64,000 bases of DNA, taken from positions 64,891,423-64,955,422 of the forward strand of contig OY755237.1 in NCBI GenBank assembly GCA_963576725.1, in the 5' to 3' direction. The notes below the pieces were generated by a model, which was not told the DNA's origin, did not search any database, and saw only the letters and a program-made list of their open reading frames with translations. Each line of letters starts with the position of its first letter. The stretch's first letter is position 1. The DNA is from Azorinus chamasolen (taxonomy: Eukaryota > Mollusca > Bivalvia > Cardiida > Solecurtidae). Below are positions 1 through 11,116 of this stretch, one piece after another. Made by a program: the position numbers and the translations under genes.

Positions 1-930
1 TATCACCGATGTTATGATTTTTGTAATGTTCCATATGTAAAAGGCAGGAAGCACGCTTTTTTTTTCATGGTAATTACTCAAAAATGAAGTCTGTAACCCC
101 CCCCCCCCCCCCTCTTTTCTTTTTTAATTTGAAATCAGAATACTTTAAACAACAAAATATTAACAAAAATAATAAAAATATATCTTGGAAGAAAACAAAC
201 TGTAGAAATCGTCTTTAAATTCAGTTCGTGATGCATCGTTAATATTATGATCCACAAACCTAATCGCTAGCCTTCTTGTTAAAATGGTTTACTTATCAAA
301 TTGTTAAAACCTACAGTGCAATACGTATTTGGGTCGTCCTTTCGCGCGTCACTTTTTATACAGGTGATAAAATAGATTCACCCCAGGAAGAGGGATAACA
401 TCCACTGTCGAACAGTTGCACATGAACTAAACTCAAACATTCTAAATCATAAAATACAGAAGGCGAGATTTGACGCCATAACTTATACCTGTTTATCATA
501 TATTTTGGCGAGACAAGTCCATTAGTAATAGAAATGGCTAATTCTTAAAAAGGTACTGAAATGTTTAACTGTGTGTTTTTATTTAAGTTATCTTGAGTAT
601 ATAGAAAAAAAATTGCATCAGAAACTGCACCATTGCATCTCCATAACGCACCAAAACTATTGTACAGATGATAGGCGGGCGATTCAAAAACGTCGGAGAA
701 GTCCATATTGTGTAGTATTGAACGGTGCCATCCGTAAAAAAAATCACGGTTAGCATTGCATGCGAGAATTAATCAATTTTCACTAGCAAATGTAGTGTTT
801 TAGTAAATGTGTTTGGTTATTTGTGCCAATATCATATTGTAGAGCAGTGTGTTAAATAGAAAATCGTGTGCACTAAGTGTGAAGTCGTACGTTTTGTTTT
901 GTAAATTTCTAAACTGTTCAAAGGTTAAAC
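1..930. other. No gene recognised; AT-rich flank
   Basis: AT-rich sequence with a poly-C run near 98-112 followed by a pyrimidine tract, and otherwise no recognisable element. The only open frame (571-753, 60 codons) has no recognisable motif and is not supported as a gene. Confidence 0.5.
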
Positions 931-959
931 GTAACTCTAAGACTGATGGCATATGTAAT

Positions 960-1115
960 TAAAAATTCTGAAGGGAGGTGATCCCCCCGAGAGCAAAAAT
1001 TGCAACACAAAAAGAGAAAATTGCAGACTCGGTTTTATTGAGTCTGTTCATGAACAGTAATTGAAAGTGCAACACTGCTTACGCCCCCTAGAGCGAGATC
1101 ACTACATCGTACTTC
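960..1115 (+). repeat. Dispersed repeat family K, copy 1
   Basis: Contains the family landmark GCAGACTCGGTTTTATTGAG and a following AACACTGCTTACGC segment. These are shared with copies near 22.4-22.6, 25.2-25.4 and 25.4-25.6 kb. No coding capacity is seen and the class is unknown; it could be a SINE body or a fragment of a larger element. Confidence 0.5.
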
Positions 1116-1231
1116 AGTGCTGTAAGCTACCCTCTGTCTTACATACCCATAATAAGATGACCGCTTAAGACAGGTTCTGCTGCATTTAATAGAAGGAATT
1201 GCGAATAGTTTGAATCTGACCATCTGATGTT

Positions 1232-1441
1232 ATACAGTAAAACCCCGCTAATGCGACCACCTAAAAGAGGTATAATTCTGGGTGCTAGTTGCAGGTGGTA
1301 GCTTAATGCATGATAAAAGTAATGCAGAAAGCTCCTAGAGGAGCTTTCTGCATTACTGTTGTCCTGAATTAAGCAAGCACCTGCTCATATAGACATTCAT
1401 GTTTATTCATTAAGTGGTCGCATTAGAGGGGTTCTACTGTA
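1232..1441 (+). mobile_element. Family B MITE (Tc1/mariner-like), near complete
   Basis: Ends read TACAGTAAAACCCCGCTAAT and, inverted, TACAGTAGAACCCCTCTAAT, flanked by TA. The centre is a long palindrome around AGAAAGCTCCTAGAGGAGCT, bounded by GCAGGTGGTAGCTTAATGCA and its inverse. There is no open frame. The TA target and CAGT ends point to a non-autonomous Tc1/mariner-type element. Confidence 0.85.
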
Positions 1442-1749
1442 CGTAGAAGATTTTCAGATATGTATAGAATTCTTTGTGAATATAGACCAAGAACAGATTC
1501 CTCCTTACTATTACTGTTTGCACCGAAATCTTTTAATTTTATTTTGAAGTTTACCTTTCCGACAATTCTGAAAACCTACACGTGTGCGAAATGACCACGT
1601 TTTTACACCCGTGGTATATTACGCGATTCGAGTCTTACTGCCTCCTTACGGCTAATAACATCAAACTTCGGTTGGAGTTAGCCCATTTCCAGGTCAAAAT
1701 CCTAGAGTTGCACCGTTATTCCATCAACAATAGAACAGATGCCATCATG

Positions 1750-2075
1750 TCAGGCAGGAAATTTAAAAATGACATATTGCAATGCATATCAACAGCAGAA
1801 GCACAAATGAAATGCGTGCTCGAACACGTCCTTCATAGACTGTTCTTTGCCGATTCCACACCAACATCGTTCAGTGTACCGTGACAGTAAAAGTACCACG
1901 CAACGCAATGTAGAACATAAAGGAACTCTAAAAACACATTTTACAGCATACGACAAGGGCTCATACAAATATATCATACACATAGGACTTTTGCGTGTAT
2001 ACTCAACACAGATGACTTAGCTGTGCCGTTAAACAAAAGGTAAGATGTGATGCCATACTTTTCATATGAGTATGA
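1750..2075 (+). repeat. Dispersed repeat L, copy 1
   Basis: Diverged but collinear with 26,665-27,065. Shared blocks include GTCAGGCAGG, GAAGCACAAATGA-like sequence, TTCCACACCAACATC and a CAAAAGGTAAGATG-like tail. The open frame 1582-1884 (100 codons) overlaps it, but the equivalent frame is not kept in the other copy, so I do not call a gene. Confidence 0.5.
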
Positions 2076-2299
2076 CAAGACAACACATAAAAAGGCCTTA
2101 CTTAAAAGCATGAATCGGTTGGGCTGAGTCTAGGCACTGCGACACTTATTAGGATAGTATGGAGTTGAAGAACATGCACTGTGATAATGAAAAGATCACG
2201 TAGCGCCAAGGATGTTGAACATTAAGAAACTAGTCACAGCAATTGAACTGCACCCATTCACACACATATATTACATATACACATTCCAATGTATAAAAG

Positions 2300-2550
2300 T
2301 ATGAAGGAAGCAAGATGCAAACAAAACATAAAATAGGATGAAGACGAAGTGCCGCCTTGGAAGGGTCAGTGGTTGAATTACCATTTGGGGTTTAAACCAT
2401 GGTTAGGGAACGCGTCCAACCTCACACTTATTCCATCGTCACCCTGTTAGACGAACAGTGTACATAGATATTAACCCTTCCGCCCGACTGCTCCATAACA
2501 GGTGACGGCTACTTCAGCAGCGTATACGTATGTAGAACGAGAATCATATA
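2300..2550 (-). mobile_element. Penelope-like element, 3' terminal fragment
   Basis: Diverged copy of the non-coding 3' region of the element at 3.29-6.43 kb. Shared blocks include GCCGCCTTGGAAGGGTCAGT (GTACCGCCTTGGAACGGTCA in the other copy), GGTTTAAACCATGG-like sequence, and CCAACCTCACACTTATTCCA. No reverse-transcriptase sequence is attached. Its orientation matches the larger element 1 kb away. Confidence 0.65.
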
Positions 2551-2792
2551 AATCTTTTGGCGCCAAATTTAAAAGTGTCGTCTGCAATAATAATTTCATA
2601 TTAAATATAATTCTAAACTAAATAATAAAGGTATATTAGTAAAACATTTGTTTTTAAAAACCTGTATGCTTGGGCTAAAATAATACAGAAAACAGTGAAG
2701 TCCCATGTCAGATGCCGCCTTGAAAAGGCAGCATCTGATCTGGGACTGCACTGTTTTCAATGATGCCAACAAGCGACATTGGCGCCGAAAGA
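2551..2792 (-). mobile_element. Family J palindromic MITE, copy 2
   Basis: Outer ends both carry GGCGCC (TTTTGGCGCCAAATTT and CATTGGCGCCGAAAG). Near one end is a hairpin about 75 bp long: ACAGTGAAGTCCCATGTCAG pairs with CTGATCTGGGACTGCACTGT around GCCGCCTTGAAAAGGCAGC. The same hairpin and GGCGCC end occur at 15.25-15.48 kb in the opposite orientation. Confidence 0.7.
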
Positions 2793-2935
2793 AATATATA
2801 TAGGAAAGGATTCAAAGACTGTTCACACGTAATGTTTTTCGTTTGCTTAAGCCTCAACAGTATTTTTATAAGAATTTACAGTAACAGTTAATGTTTAATA
2901 AATGTGGTCTTCGGTTGCGATGTCTATTTTATTTA

Positions 2936-3140
2936 GTAAAGTAGAACCTGCCTTAAGCGACCATCAAAAATGTTCCACTTATGGCGCTGTAAGCAATGTG
3001 GTAGCTTAATGCAGGTCAAAAGTAATGCAGAAGGTTCTTATAGGAGCTTTTTTCATTACATTCGTCCTGCATTAAGCAACCACCGGCTTTTTAAGACACA
3101 TGTGCTCAATAAATGACCGCTTATGACAGCTTCTATTGTA
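2936..3140 (+). mobile_element. Family B MITE, second subtype
   Basis: Ends GTAGAACCTGCCTTAAGCGA and the inverse of GACCGCTTATGACAGCTTCT. The palindromic centre contains GTGGTAGCTTAATGCAGGTC and CCTGCATTAAGCAACCACC. The right half contains an undisturbed GCATTAAGCAACCACC site, which serves as an empty-site comparator for the nested insertion at 39.77 kb. Confidence 0.8.
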
Positions 3141-3531
3141 GTTAAATCATTTATAATTATACAAAGAATGACGAAGTGAAGGCGGGGGATTATCAAATAG
3201 GTAATGTATACAAACACTCAGCGGCGGAGCTACAGCAGTGGTCATTACAGCATTGTGTGGCTGGTTTGGTATAAACAAAGTCTATGAAAGTACAAAAATG
3301 AGTCATGCAGGAAACACCACATACAGAACAAACAGTCGCCCGAACAGCAACACAAGGAAACAGCAAATGTGCATAACTATAAAAACAACAAGAGACGCAC
3401 AAAGACAAAACAAACATGCAATAGGGGGAAGATGGAAGTACCGCCTTGGAACGGTCAGTGACAATAGTCACTGGGGGGTTAAACCGGTTTATGGGCGCCC
3501 AACCTCACACTTATTCCATCCCCACCCTAAA

Positions 3532-4109
3532 AGACAAACAGTGTAAATAAACGTATCCCCTCTCCGACTAATCTACAACAACCGCGACGGCAAATACAGT
3601 GGTAAAGTGCATGTATAACGAAAACATTTAAGTGAACAAACTGTATCCTCCTATCGCTAGTGTACTCAATGATTGAGCTGCAAACAGAGTAACTGTAGAA
3701 AAGTAATAAAGGGTACGACAAAAACGAAATAGTACAGATATCCAACGTTCTCCTTCCATTTCTGGATTTAAGAGGTCGCCTTCATAGAGTACTAAACCTT
3801 TCTTGTCGGCGTACATGCAAAGACAAACAGTGTAAATAAACGTATCCCCTCTCCGACTAATCTACAACAACCGCGACGGCAAATACAGTGGTAAAGTGCA
3901 TGTATAACGAAAACATTTAAGTGAACAAACTGTATCCTCCTATCGCTAGTGTACTCAATGATTGAGCTGCAAACAGAGTAACTGTAGAAAAGTAATAAAG
4001 GGTACGACAAAAACGAAATAGTACAGATATTCAACGTTCTCCTTCCATTTCTGGATTTAAGAGGTCGCCTTCATAGAGTACTAAACCTTTCTTGTCGGCG
4101 TACATGCAA
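3532..4109 (-). repeat. 289-bp tandem duplication in the Penelope 3' tail
   Basis: Two nearly identical direct copies, 3532-3820 and 3821-4109. Each runs (minus strand) from the coding sequence for MYADKKGLVLYEGDLLNPEM into the 3' untranslated tail ending at TTTACACTGTTTGTCT. Only one copy is present in the related fragment at 23 kb, so the duplication is private to this insertion. Tandem and partial-tandem copies (pseudo-LTRs) are typical of Penelope elements, but a later local duplication is equally possible. Confidence 0.85.
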
Positions 4110-6430
4110 AGAGGCCAGCGTGATTGCCAAACTGTAAAAGGGTTCACAACCAAACATGCAGTATGTTGTAGTACTACAGGATCATATCCCTTTTTAATGA
4201 ATTTTTTAACATAATTGATGAACAAAGTGAGAAAATGGGTATGTCCAATAATTTTACGAAGTTTGTAAATCACATCACCATAAAAATCAGGATGTGAAAT
4301 ACCGTGTCGCAGAAGCGCCTTGAGATTACATTGGTACTTGCCAATAAGCGAGAGATTTCGATAGTAAAATTTAGAGAATTTTTTTCTTAGTTTATGGTAT
4401 CTATATCCTTTCTTAAGCAGTTTCTCAGTTAAAATGAGATTTCGACTGTTAAAATCGTCAATAGATGAACAAGCTCTAGCAAAACGAATAAGTTGAGATA
4501 TATAAACCCCGTAAGATGGAGCCTGGGGAACATACCCGTCAAGATGAGGAAAATTAACAATATTAAAATCAAAATCATCTCTTTTGTCATATATTTTAGA
4601 AGAAATCATTCCATTATCAATTTTAAGGTCTAGATCAAGAAACGCTGCACAATTGTCGGACGTGTTAGCTTTATTCAATTTGAGTTCTTTAGGATAAATT
4701 GTAGGAATCAGAGCATCAAAGAAAGGGTTATCTAAGTTAAAAATATCATCCAAATATCGACAAGTTTCATTGAAGGTTTTTATAACATCTTCTTGTGATT
4801 GAGGATTCAAACGCAACGTGAAATCTCTCTCATAGCAGTACAAAAACAAATCTGCGACAAGTGGAGCACAATTCGTACCCATAGGAATACCAATTACCTG
4901 ACGCTATATAGCATTCCCATAACGTACAAATATGTTATCCAAAAGAAAGGTTAGTGATTCGCAAACTTCTGAGCAAGTCCAATTGGTGTAATATTTCATT
5001 TGCTCGTCAGTAAAGAAAGCTTTTTCAGTATTACATGCCATTTTCCCGGGCAAATACATTCTGGATTAAGTTAGTAAGCTTATCCTTAATTAAAATATGA
5101 GGAAGAGTTGTGTACAGAGTAGAAAAATCGTACGTGCTTACAGTGGATGCAAGATACCTTTTGTTCTTAAGTTTGTTTAAGACTTCTGAAGAGTTCTTAA
5201 TAGACCAGAAGAGATTTATTCCAGAATTTTCATAAGTCTTATCACAGTAGAATTTTACATGTTCCTTTACCTTCGTTAAACAAGAAGTCAAAAGTATAGA
5301 CAATTTAGTAGTTGTACATGAACTAGAATTTGCAATGAAACGCGCTTTATATGTTTTTTTATGTAGTGTTGGTAACCAATACATTGTAGGAAGTTTATGT
5401 TGTGTAATTTTAATATTGGTTCCAAGTTGTTCACACTTTTGGACATGGTCTGAAACGATGGTCTTTTCGTCAGCAGTAACTGAAATGTATGACTTGGTAT
5501 TAATAATTTCCTGCTTCAAGACCTCGATATAATGTAATCGTCAAATAATAATCACATTATTCGATGCCTTATCAGCAGGAACAAAAACGTATTTAGAATG
5601 GAAATCCTGTAAACTCTTTTTAAGATGTTTAAAAGAAATTCTAGGTTTAGGTGGAAGAAGGTGTTTATTAGAGCTATAAAAGGAAATGCGTTTATCAATT
5701 ATATCAAAAATTAGTTTTTTCCAACTAGAAAGAGCATTAGACTCAACATGTTCTCTTCGACACCATTTAATACTAAAATTTTGTAAAGCCTCCGCAATCT
5801 GAACTCGACAAGAGTTAAACACTATCAAGGATGGTATTCTATATTTGGGACCTTTATTCAAAAGAGATCGTAGACGTTTATCTTTAATTATCTCAAAATC
5901 ACCAGTAATCACATGACCAGCCGGAGAATAGCAAAATTTTGAGGTGGCGCAATCTCAATTATCAGGAATATTATCATTAATATTAAGGTCGGCCACAATT
6001 TTATTATAGTTGAAAATTGTATTTCTGATGGGTTTGTTATATTTGTAGCAGATGATAGGTGGTTCTGTATTTTTAAAGTATTTAGGAATAGTGTCAATTA
6101 CATTTTTGTCTCTAAAAATACTTTGGATATTTTAGGTCAATAAATCAAAACCTTTATTAATAAAAGGAATTTTCAAGAAGAATCTTTGGTGTTCAGATAA
6201 TTTGTCAATGTGCGGTCTGAGAACATGTAGAGTAACGCTTTGTATCAAAATAGCCGTTCCTATGAGAGGATCTCATCTAAAAATAATTTTATCGGCTTGC
6301 TCGTCAATATCTTTTAATGAACATATAGATAAGGAGGAAAGTCTAGAAAGCATGGCATGTTTACCAGAAGTTCGATGTAAAGTATGTAGCTCAAGAAGAG
6401 TCATTTTCAAACGAGATTTTTTCGTTTAAT
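4031..6430 (-). pseudogene. Penelope-like reverse transcriptase, disrupted
   Basis: Would encode the reverse transcriptase that copies the element RNA at a nicked chromosomal end. Reading the minus strand: a diverged N-terminal part (about 6430-5913, with frame breaks) contains FFLKIPFINKGFDL and SPAGHVITGDFEII. Next, 5912-5541 carries KGPKYRIPS and FVPADKASNNV. A TGA at 5538-5540 interrupts the same frame, which continues through 5519-5031 with TMYWLPTLHKKTYKARFI and the first catalytic block YDFSTLYTTLPH. A frameshift near 5031 and a TAG just before GIPMGTNCAPLVADL follow. The last part, 4882-4031, has the catalytic YLDDIF box and FLDLDLKI. With at least two stops and one or more frameshifts it cannot be functional. 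Assignment to Penelope-like elements is firm from these boxes; the subfamily is not determined. Confidence 0.85.
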
Positions 6431-6439
6431 ATTACCATT

Positions 6440-6879
6440 TTTGCGAATGCCATGTGATCGAGTAGTTTACAGTGTATGAAGTTTACATATTTGCTTTGCT
6501 TGTTTAATGTTTAACTATGTATGTTCAATGGACGAATCTACAAGCATCGTACTTGGGCTTATCATGTTGCAAGATTGTCTAGTTTTATGTATCAGGATAT
6601 TGGATGATAAGCTTACATTGTACTATAGTCAATACGCTTAACAGTATGACTCTTCACATTATAACGTATATCATATCTAAGAGTGACTTAGCTATGTTTT
6701 TCAATTAGTGGATATCAAGTAATTTGAGTGTATCTGAACTCGATACCAAACCTCTCCTGTTAAACACAGGATGTGAAATGATACACCGTGTGTCTGTCAT
6801 GAAGTAATTGAGTCTCCAGCTGCTGCTTGCAGTCGCATTTAGCCAGCTGATTGAGTTAGACCTATTCCGTGTTTGAGAA
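6440..6879. other. No gene recognised
   Basis: AT-rich sequence between the Penelope-like element and the family C MITE. No reading frame, RNA gene or inverted repeat was recognised. Confidence 0.5.
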
Positions 6880-7150
6880 TTAACCCTTCGCTTGCTGAAT
6901 TTTAAAATACATTTCTCCTTCTTTACCTATGCCCTGTTGTATAATTACATATATCTTCACTGTGTACAAGTACTGCGCTGTACAATCACTGCTGTGGAGT
7001 GCACTGGTTACACAATCAACTTGTAAATAGTGCAGACCCTGATGAGACAGCTCCTGCAGGAGCTGTCTCATCTGGGTCTTCACTATTTACAGGTAGGTAT
7101 ATTGACGTGAATAGTAGGTATATTGACGTGAATAGCAAGCGAAGGGTTAA
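6880..7150 (+). mobile_element. Family C MITE (piggyBac-like), copy 1
   Basis: Ends TTAACCCTTCGCTTGCTGAA and the inverse of ATAGCAAGCGAAGGGTTAA: 16-bp inverted ends counting the TTAA. The central hairpin is TGAGACAGCTCCTGCAGGAG and its inverse, inside TAGTGCAGACCC...GGGTCTTCACTA. The TTAA target with CCC ends matches piggyBac-type transposition. A 21-22-bp direct duplication (GTAGGTATATTGACGTGAAT twice, 7092-7134) is unique to this copy. The short frames here are translations of the MITE. Confidence 0.9.
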
Positions 7151-7316
7151 GTTACAATATATACTGCTTGTAGCAAGCAATCATATAATGAAAAGATATG
7201 GAGGTAGATCAAATGCAAGTTAAAACTTTGTTTCTGCATAACTTACATCCTGCCTTAATCTACCACTTTAGTTTTTGGATCACTGCTGCCAGGTTATCCT
7301 ATATGATATCAATCCA

Positions 7317-7378
7317 TATACTAATGAGACGCCGAGTTACTCAGATCTCATCTGGATCTTAACTGCTTGCAACTTTAT
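7317..7378 (+). mobile_element. Family D hairpin, degenerate
   Basis: ATGAGACGCCGAGTTACTCA followed by ATCTCATCTGGATCTTAACT, a decayed copy of the family D palindrome seen complete at 41.7 kb. The outer ends could not be defined. Confidence 0.45.
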
Positions 7379-7690
7379 AAAACATTCGCAGAACAACAGG
7401 CTTAAGGTTAGATTTCAATTATGATAAATCAGTTTAAGTCCAGCACCATCTCACATTCCGAAGCAATTTGCAAAAACGTAATTCATGAAATTGACTGCGC
7501 TCAAGTTCCCTATCGATCCATGCTCTGTAGTTTCTATTGTCTGTTTTTGTAACGGCTAACACACTATATTTGGATAACATGATTATCATTTAAAACTTCC
7601 CGTGCTTTTTGATAACCTTTGCAAACATGATATATCTACAAGCGACATCGAGGTGCCACCAGGATCAACACACTCAGATACCGTGTTATT

Positions 7691-7866
7691 TACAGTAAAA
7701 TCCCTCTAAACCGTAATTCTAGTAGATACTTTTAGGCAAGTTGTTGCTTAATGCATGGTGAAAGCCATGCAGAAAGCTCATAGTGGAGCCTTCTGCATGA
7801 TGTTCACCTTGCATAAACCGATATTTGTACTAAATCTGGCGTCAGATTGAGAGAGGTTTTACTGTA
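7691..7866 (+). mobile_element. Family B MITE
   Basis: TACAGTAAAATCCCTCTAAA at the left and its inverse (GAGAGAGGTTTTACTGTA) at the right, with flanking TA. The internal palindrome is GCATGGTGAAAGCCATGCAG and TGCATGATGTTCACC. It has a slightly reduced centre (CTCATAGTGGAGCC). Confidence 0.85.
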
Positions 7867-7957
7867 TTTAAAACTATTTCTAAGTTTGCTATATTACTGC
7901 ATTAACTTCGTTTAGTATGAATCAACTATACTATAGCTTCACTTCTACAAGGTAAAA

Positions 7958-8151
7958 ACAGTACGATACTACGAACACTAGAATAAGTACCAGTATTGAT
8001 CTTTAACACAGGCGGTAGCTAAATGCAGGTTGAAAGTCATGCAGAAATGGAGCTTTCGGCATGACTTTCAACCTGCATTAAGTAGCCACCTGCCTACAGA
8101 GACATAACTTATTCCTTACTAAACAAATCGTAGTATCGAGTTTTTTCTGTA
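7958..8151 (+). mobile_element. Family B MITE, diverged ends
   Basis: Contains GGTTGAAAGTCATGCAGAAA and TCGGCATGACTTTCAACCTG as an almost perfect stem, with ACAGTACGATACTACGAACA at the left and CGAGTTTTTTCTGTA at the right. It matches the subtype of the copy at 11.24 kb. Part of the loop side of the palindrome is deleted. Confidence 0.75.
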
Positions 8152-8367
8152 ATACGGAAACACTTTTGCTGACATAACGAATAATTATTAAAATTTTATG
8201 TTTTCAATTTTGCAAACACTGTGCGTTACTGCGATAAGGTTCTTTGAAGATAAGGGAGAAAATAAAAAAGGAAAACACAGCAGACAACATATTTTGCATA
8301 CGTCACTACGCGACAGCTAAAGAGTGATATCGATGTTTAACGTGTGTTCTTTTACACAAATTATTAT

Positions 8368-8522
8368 CGGTAAGGTTTGAACTGGCACTCATCACTTTCC
8401 GCCGACTTTCGTCGATGAAAACTCGTGATAGTGATGAATGTTTCGCGTGTGTGTTCGGAAGGATAAAAACAGCTTACGGAAAAAGGCGGAATATTCATGC
8501 AGTGCCAGGTCAAACCTTATCG
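8368..8522. mobile_element. Unique MITE-like element with 22-bp inverted ends
   Basis: CGGTAAGGTTTGAACTGGCA at the left is the inverse of TGCCAGGTCAAACCTTATCG at the right, with about two mismatches over 22 bp, giving a 155-bp unit. The interior has a second small inverted feature (CATCACTTTCC and GTGATGAATG). No other copy was found in the window. A decayed MITE is most likely. Confidence 0.5.
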
Positions 8523-8524
8523 AC

Positions 8525-10380
8525 AATACTATTGTCCTGTTTTATTGACCTGTCAAATGTGAATATTCCTACGTCACTGAAAGGATATATTTAGCTTGGG
8601 TAAAGCTTTTCACGAAATTCACAATAAATGTACAAGTACTCGAATGAGCCAAGTAAGAAAGCTTTTATTAGCGGAAACGATCGATATCAACCGAAGCTAT
8701 ATATGGCGTGTTCAGCAAGCGTATAATTTGACAGGTTAATAATAATTTTAATTTTAATCGGCAAAGAATGCATGTCCTCTCATGCGTTCCCTTTGACATG
8801 CAAATGCTTACGGAAGAAGAAATTTATCGCACATTACTCGGGTCAAATGCTTATCTCCAAGATACGTTTTGCAATAGTACCCAGTATAGGCAATTTCTAA
8901 ACGACAGTTTTCAATATATCACTGTTATAATCGAGACATACAGAAGGAAAGGATACGGAAATCGTATTAACCGGTAATACAAAAGTGTTAAGGGACAGCA
9001 GTAACAATAGCCTGCAACCCTTGGCACATTAATTCAGTTAATACATCCCAGACCATATCTGTATACCGTTGTGTCTACCTTTGCATTCGTTCGGAAGGTC
9101 ACTCTACATGATGTTTCTGTTTTGCATTCGAGGTAAATTGAAGTAATTCTATTACTTATCTTTCTGAAAATATGTGTATACATGTACGTTCTTTCTTTTT
9201 TTCCTCTTTTTATGTTTGTTTGTTTGTTCGTTTTTAATGGTGGATAGTTGCCTTCATTGCGTCTTAAGTCTTGCATTTCATTTCAGTAAGGCTATGCGGC
9301 GAAATGTTGATGCTCAACTAAACTTGTCGTAGGTAGCCACTTAAAGTACAGGTCCCTAAAGCAGGACCGGTTATAATACAGGGTATTAATAAGACAGAGA
9401 GCTTATATCCGGTTCGAAGTCTTGTTTTATTCTCTATTTGGCAGCCACCCGTCATTTGAGACCTATCTGATAATTCAAAGGGTGGCCGCTCAACACAGTT
9501 TGAAGTGCAGTATTATTCCAGTCACGATAACGTATAGCTATACATCTTTATTGATCTAACGTTTAGTTTTATCAAAATGTATATTGATTTCATTGATGTT
9601 TCATCGATGTTGCCTTGCAGTTCGTATTGGTAAGGTCTCACTCTGGAACATGTAAATCACGTTAGTCTTCTATGTTTCCCGTAAAATGCCGATAGCATTT
9701 TATTTGAATTTCCAGAAAGTTCAAACTTAGTTAGTTTGTATTCTGCTCTTGTCTTGCTTTTCGTTTCGGTAAGGCATTAGCATAGGTAAATCAACTTCAA
9801 GGAATGCTTAAACGAAACGGATGATCTCCGATGAGTGTTTAGTGTGTGTCATATTCATTGTGGTGAATGAGTTTCATAGAGACAATTTGTGATGAACAAG
9901 ATTCTTTTTATTACATAACTCTTTAATGTGCCATAAAACATGAAACATACTATATATAGCTGACGCTATATTAGCTAAGATTGGCTAATATTTAAATGAC
10001 GTCACTGGCACCATGCATTGGATCTGGGTATTATCTTTAAGATTCATTATTATTCAGATTCACACTGCTCATTTGAACGGATAAGGTACTAATGCATTTC
10101 CACAGTTTACGGCACTCTGTTTTGGCACTCCCACACCGAAGTTTATGTGATAAAACGTGTTTCGTGATTGTATTGTAAATTGCATTGTACTATTATTAAT
10201 TTGATTGGTATAGTATGAATAATGATATGTATGTTTAATGTACCTGTGATTCAATTATGTGCACTGTGTAATCCTTAACGGGGAAATAATGAGTATATAT
10301 ATAAGATATAATTGAAAACGACTAAAAATTAATAAGATGACTACAAATAGCAAATCATTTAAAAAAATGAGGAAACTGCA
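8525..10380. other. Intergenic, no gene recognised
   Basis: About 1.85 kb with no supportable gene. Short frames at 8768-8977 and 9034-9276 have no recognisable motifs, and the latter is driven by low-complexity TTTG/TTTC tracts (9185-9235). Confidence 0.5.
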
Positions 10381-10381
10381 T

Positions 10382-10452
10382 AGCCTGGGATTCGAACCCA
10401 TGACCCCCTGTTTGCAAGACCAGATACATATCCATTAGACCAAAGCCCAGTA
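10382..10452 (-). other. tRNA-like sequence (pseudo-tRNA or SINE head)
   Basis: On the minus strand it has a box A (TTTGGTCTAATGGATATG) and a box B (GGGTTCGAATCCC) at tRNA spacing, with a loop CTTGCAA where an anticodon would lie. The acceptor and anticodon stems do not pair fully, so it is not called as a functional tRNA. No SINE body is obvious downstream. Confidence 0.55.
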
Positions 10453-10873
10453 CATTTTGTGGTAACTTACTACATTATGTTGTCTGGTCATGTGTTTGTG
10501 TTCTGTTATGTAAATAGCAAAATAACAACAAGTCTCAATATAGCTTGGTTTACCTGCTTGTTAAGGATCAGCTCTGTCAAACACAAATACAAATACAACA
10601 TGTTCAGGGTGTGAAAAGCATGAAATTTATATAAAAAAAGGACAAAAACAAAACTTGTAAGAGGTTTTGTCAGAATTCAGGCACGTTGTCCATTAATAGC
10701 TATATAGTGGTATTAATTAGATTTATAAACACTTATCATGGCGAATATTAATACATTTGAAAGTTTTCAATGAACAGATATGATTCCAAATATAGATACG
10801 TTTGTACAATTTATAGCATTATCAGTACCTAATTCCATGATACAAACTATGGAGTATTAAACAATAATGCAGT

Positions 10874-11070
10874 TTAACCCATATGTGCCCACGATCCCAT
10901 ACATGGGACGTAGGCAAACAGTGTAGCCTCTGATCAGTCTATCCTGTTTGCTGATAGGAATTTCAATATATTCTAAACGAAGTTGAAAATTTAGGCCAGG
11001 ATCCCTTTGATAAAAAATGGACTAATCCAGTATAAAAACATGGAATATCCAATGGGTGCAAATGGGTTAA
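10874..11070 (+). mobile_element. TTAA-flanked MITE, internally decayed
   Basis: TTAACCCATATGTGCCCA at the left and TGGGTGCAAATGGGTTAA at the right form inverted ends around a 197-bp unit. The remnant GGCAAACAGTGTAGCCTCTG and TATCCTGTTTGC recalls the family A stem. The TTAA target implies piggyBac-like origin. Single copy in this window. Confidence 0.65.
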
Positions 11071-11116
11071 TCCTGTTAGTGCCAGCAATGTCATCTGCTG
11101 GTCACATTCTCGCCGT

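Larger units (their letters stand above)
3287..6430 (-). mobile_element. Penelope-like retroelement, nearly full length, inactive
   Basis: About 3.1 kb on the minus strand: a broken coding region (about 6.43 to 4.03 kb), then a non-coding 3' tail containing a 289-bp direct tandem duplication (3532-3820 and 3821-4109), then a terminal segment down to about 3287. The motifs are those of Penelope-like reverse transcriptases rather than LINE, LTR or DIRS enzymes. Other 3' fragments in the window end at a similar place, near a GAGTCAT...TTTTGTAC sequence, which supports the 3' limit. The 5' limit is uncertain. No GIY-YIG endonuclease domain is visible downstream of the RT, where canonical Penelope has it. 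Confidence 0.8.

Noticed and set aside
1582..1884. 100-codon frame as a small gene
   Set aside because: It overlaps a dispersed repeat whose other copy (26.7 kb) does not keep the frame; no domain recognised.
10382..10452. Functional tRNA gene (Ala-like loop)
   Set aside because: Internal promoter boxes are present, but acceptor and anticodon stems do not pair properly, so a pseudo-tRNA or SINE head is more likely.
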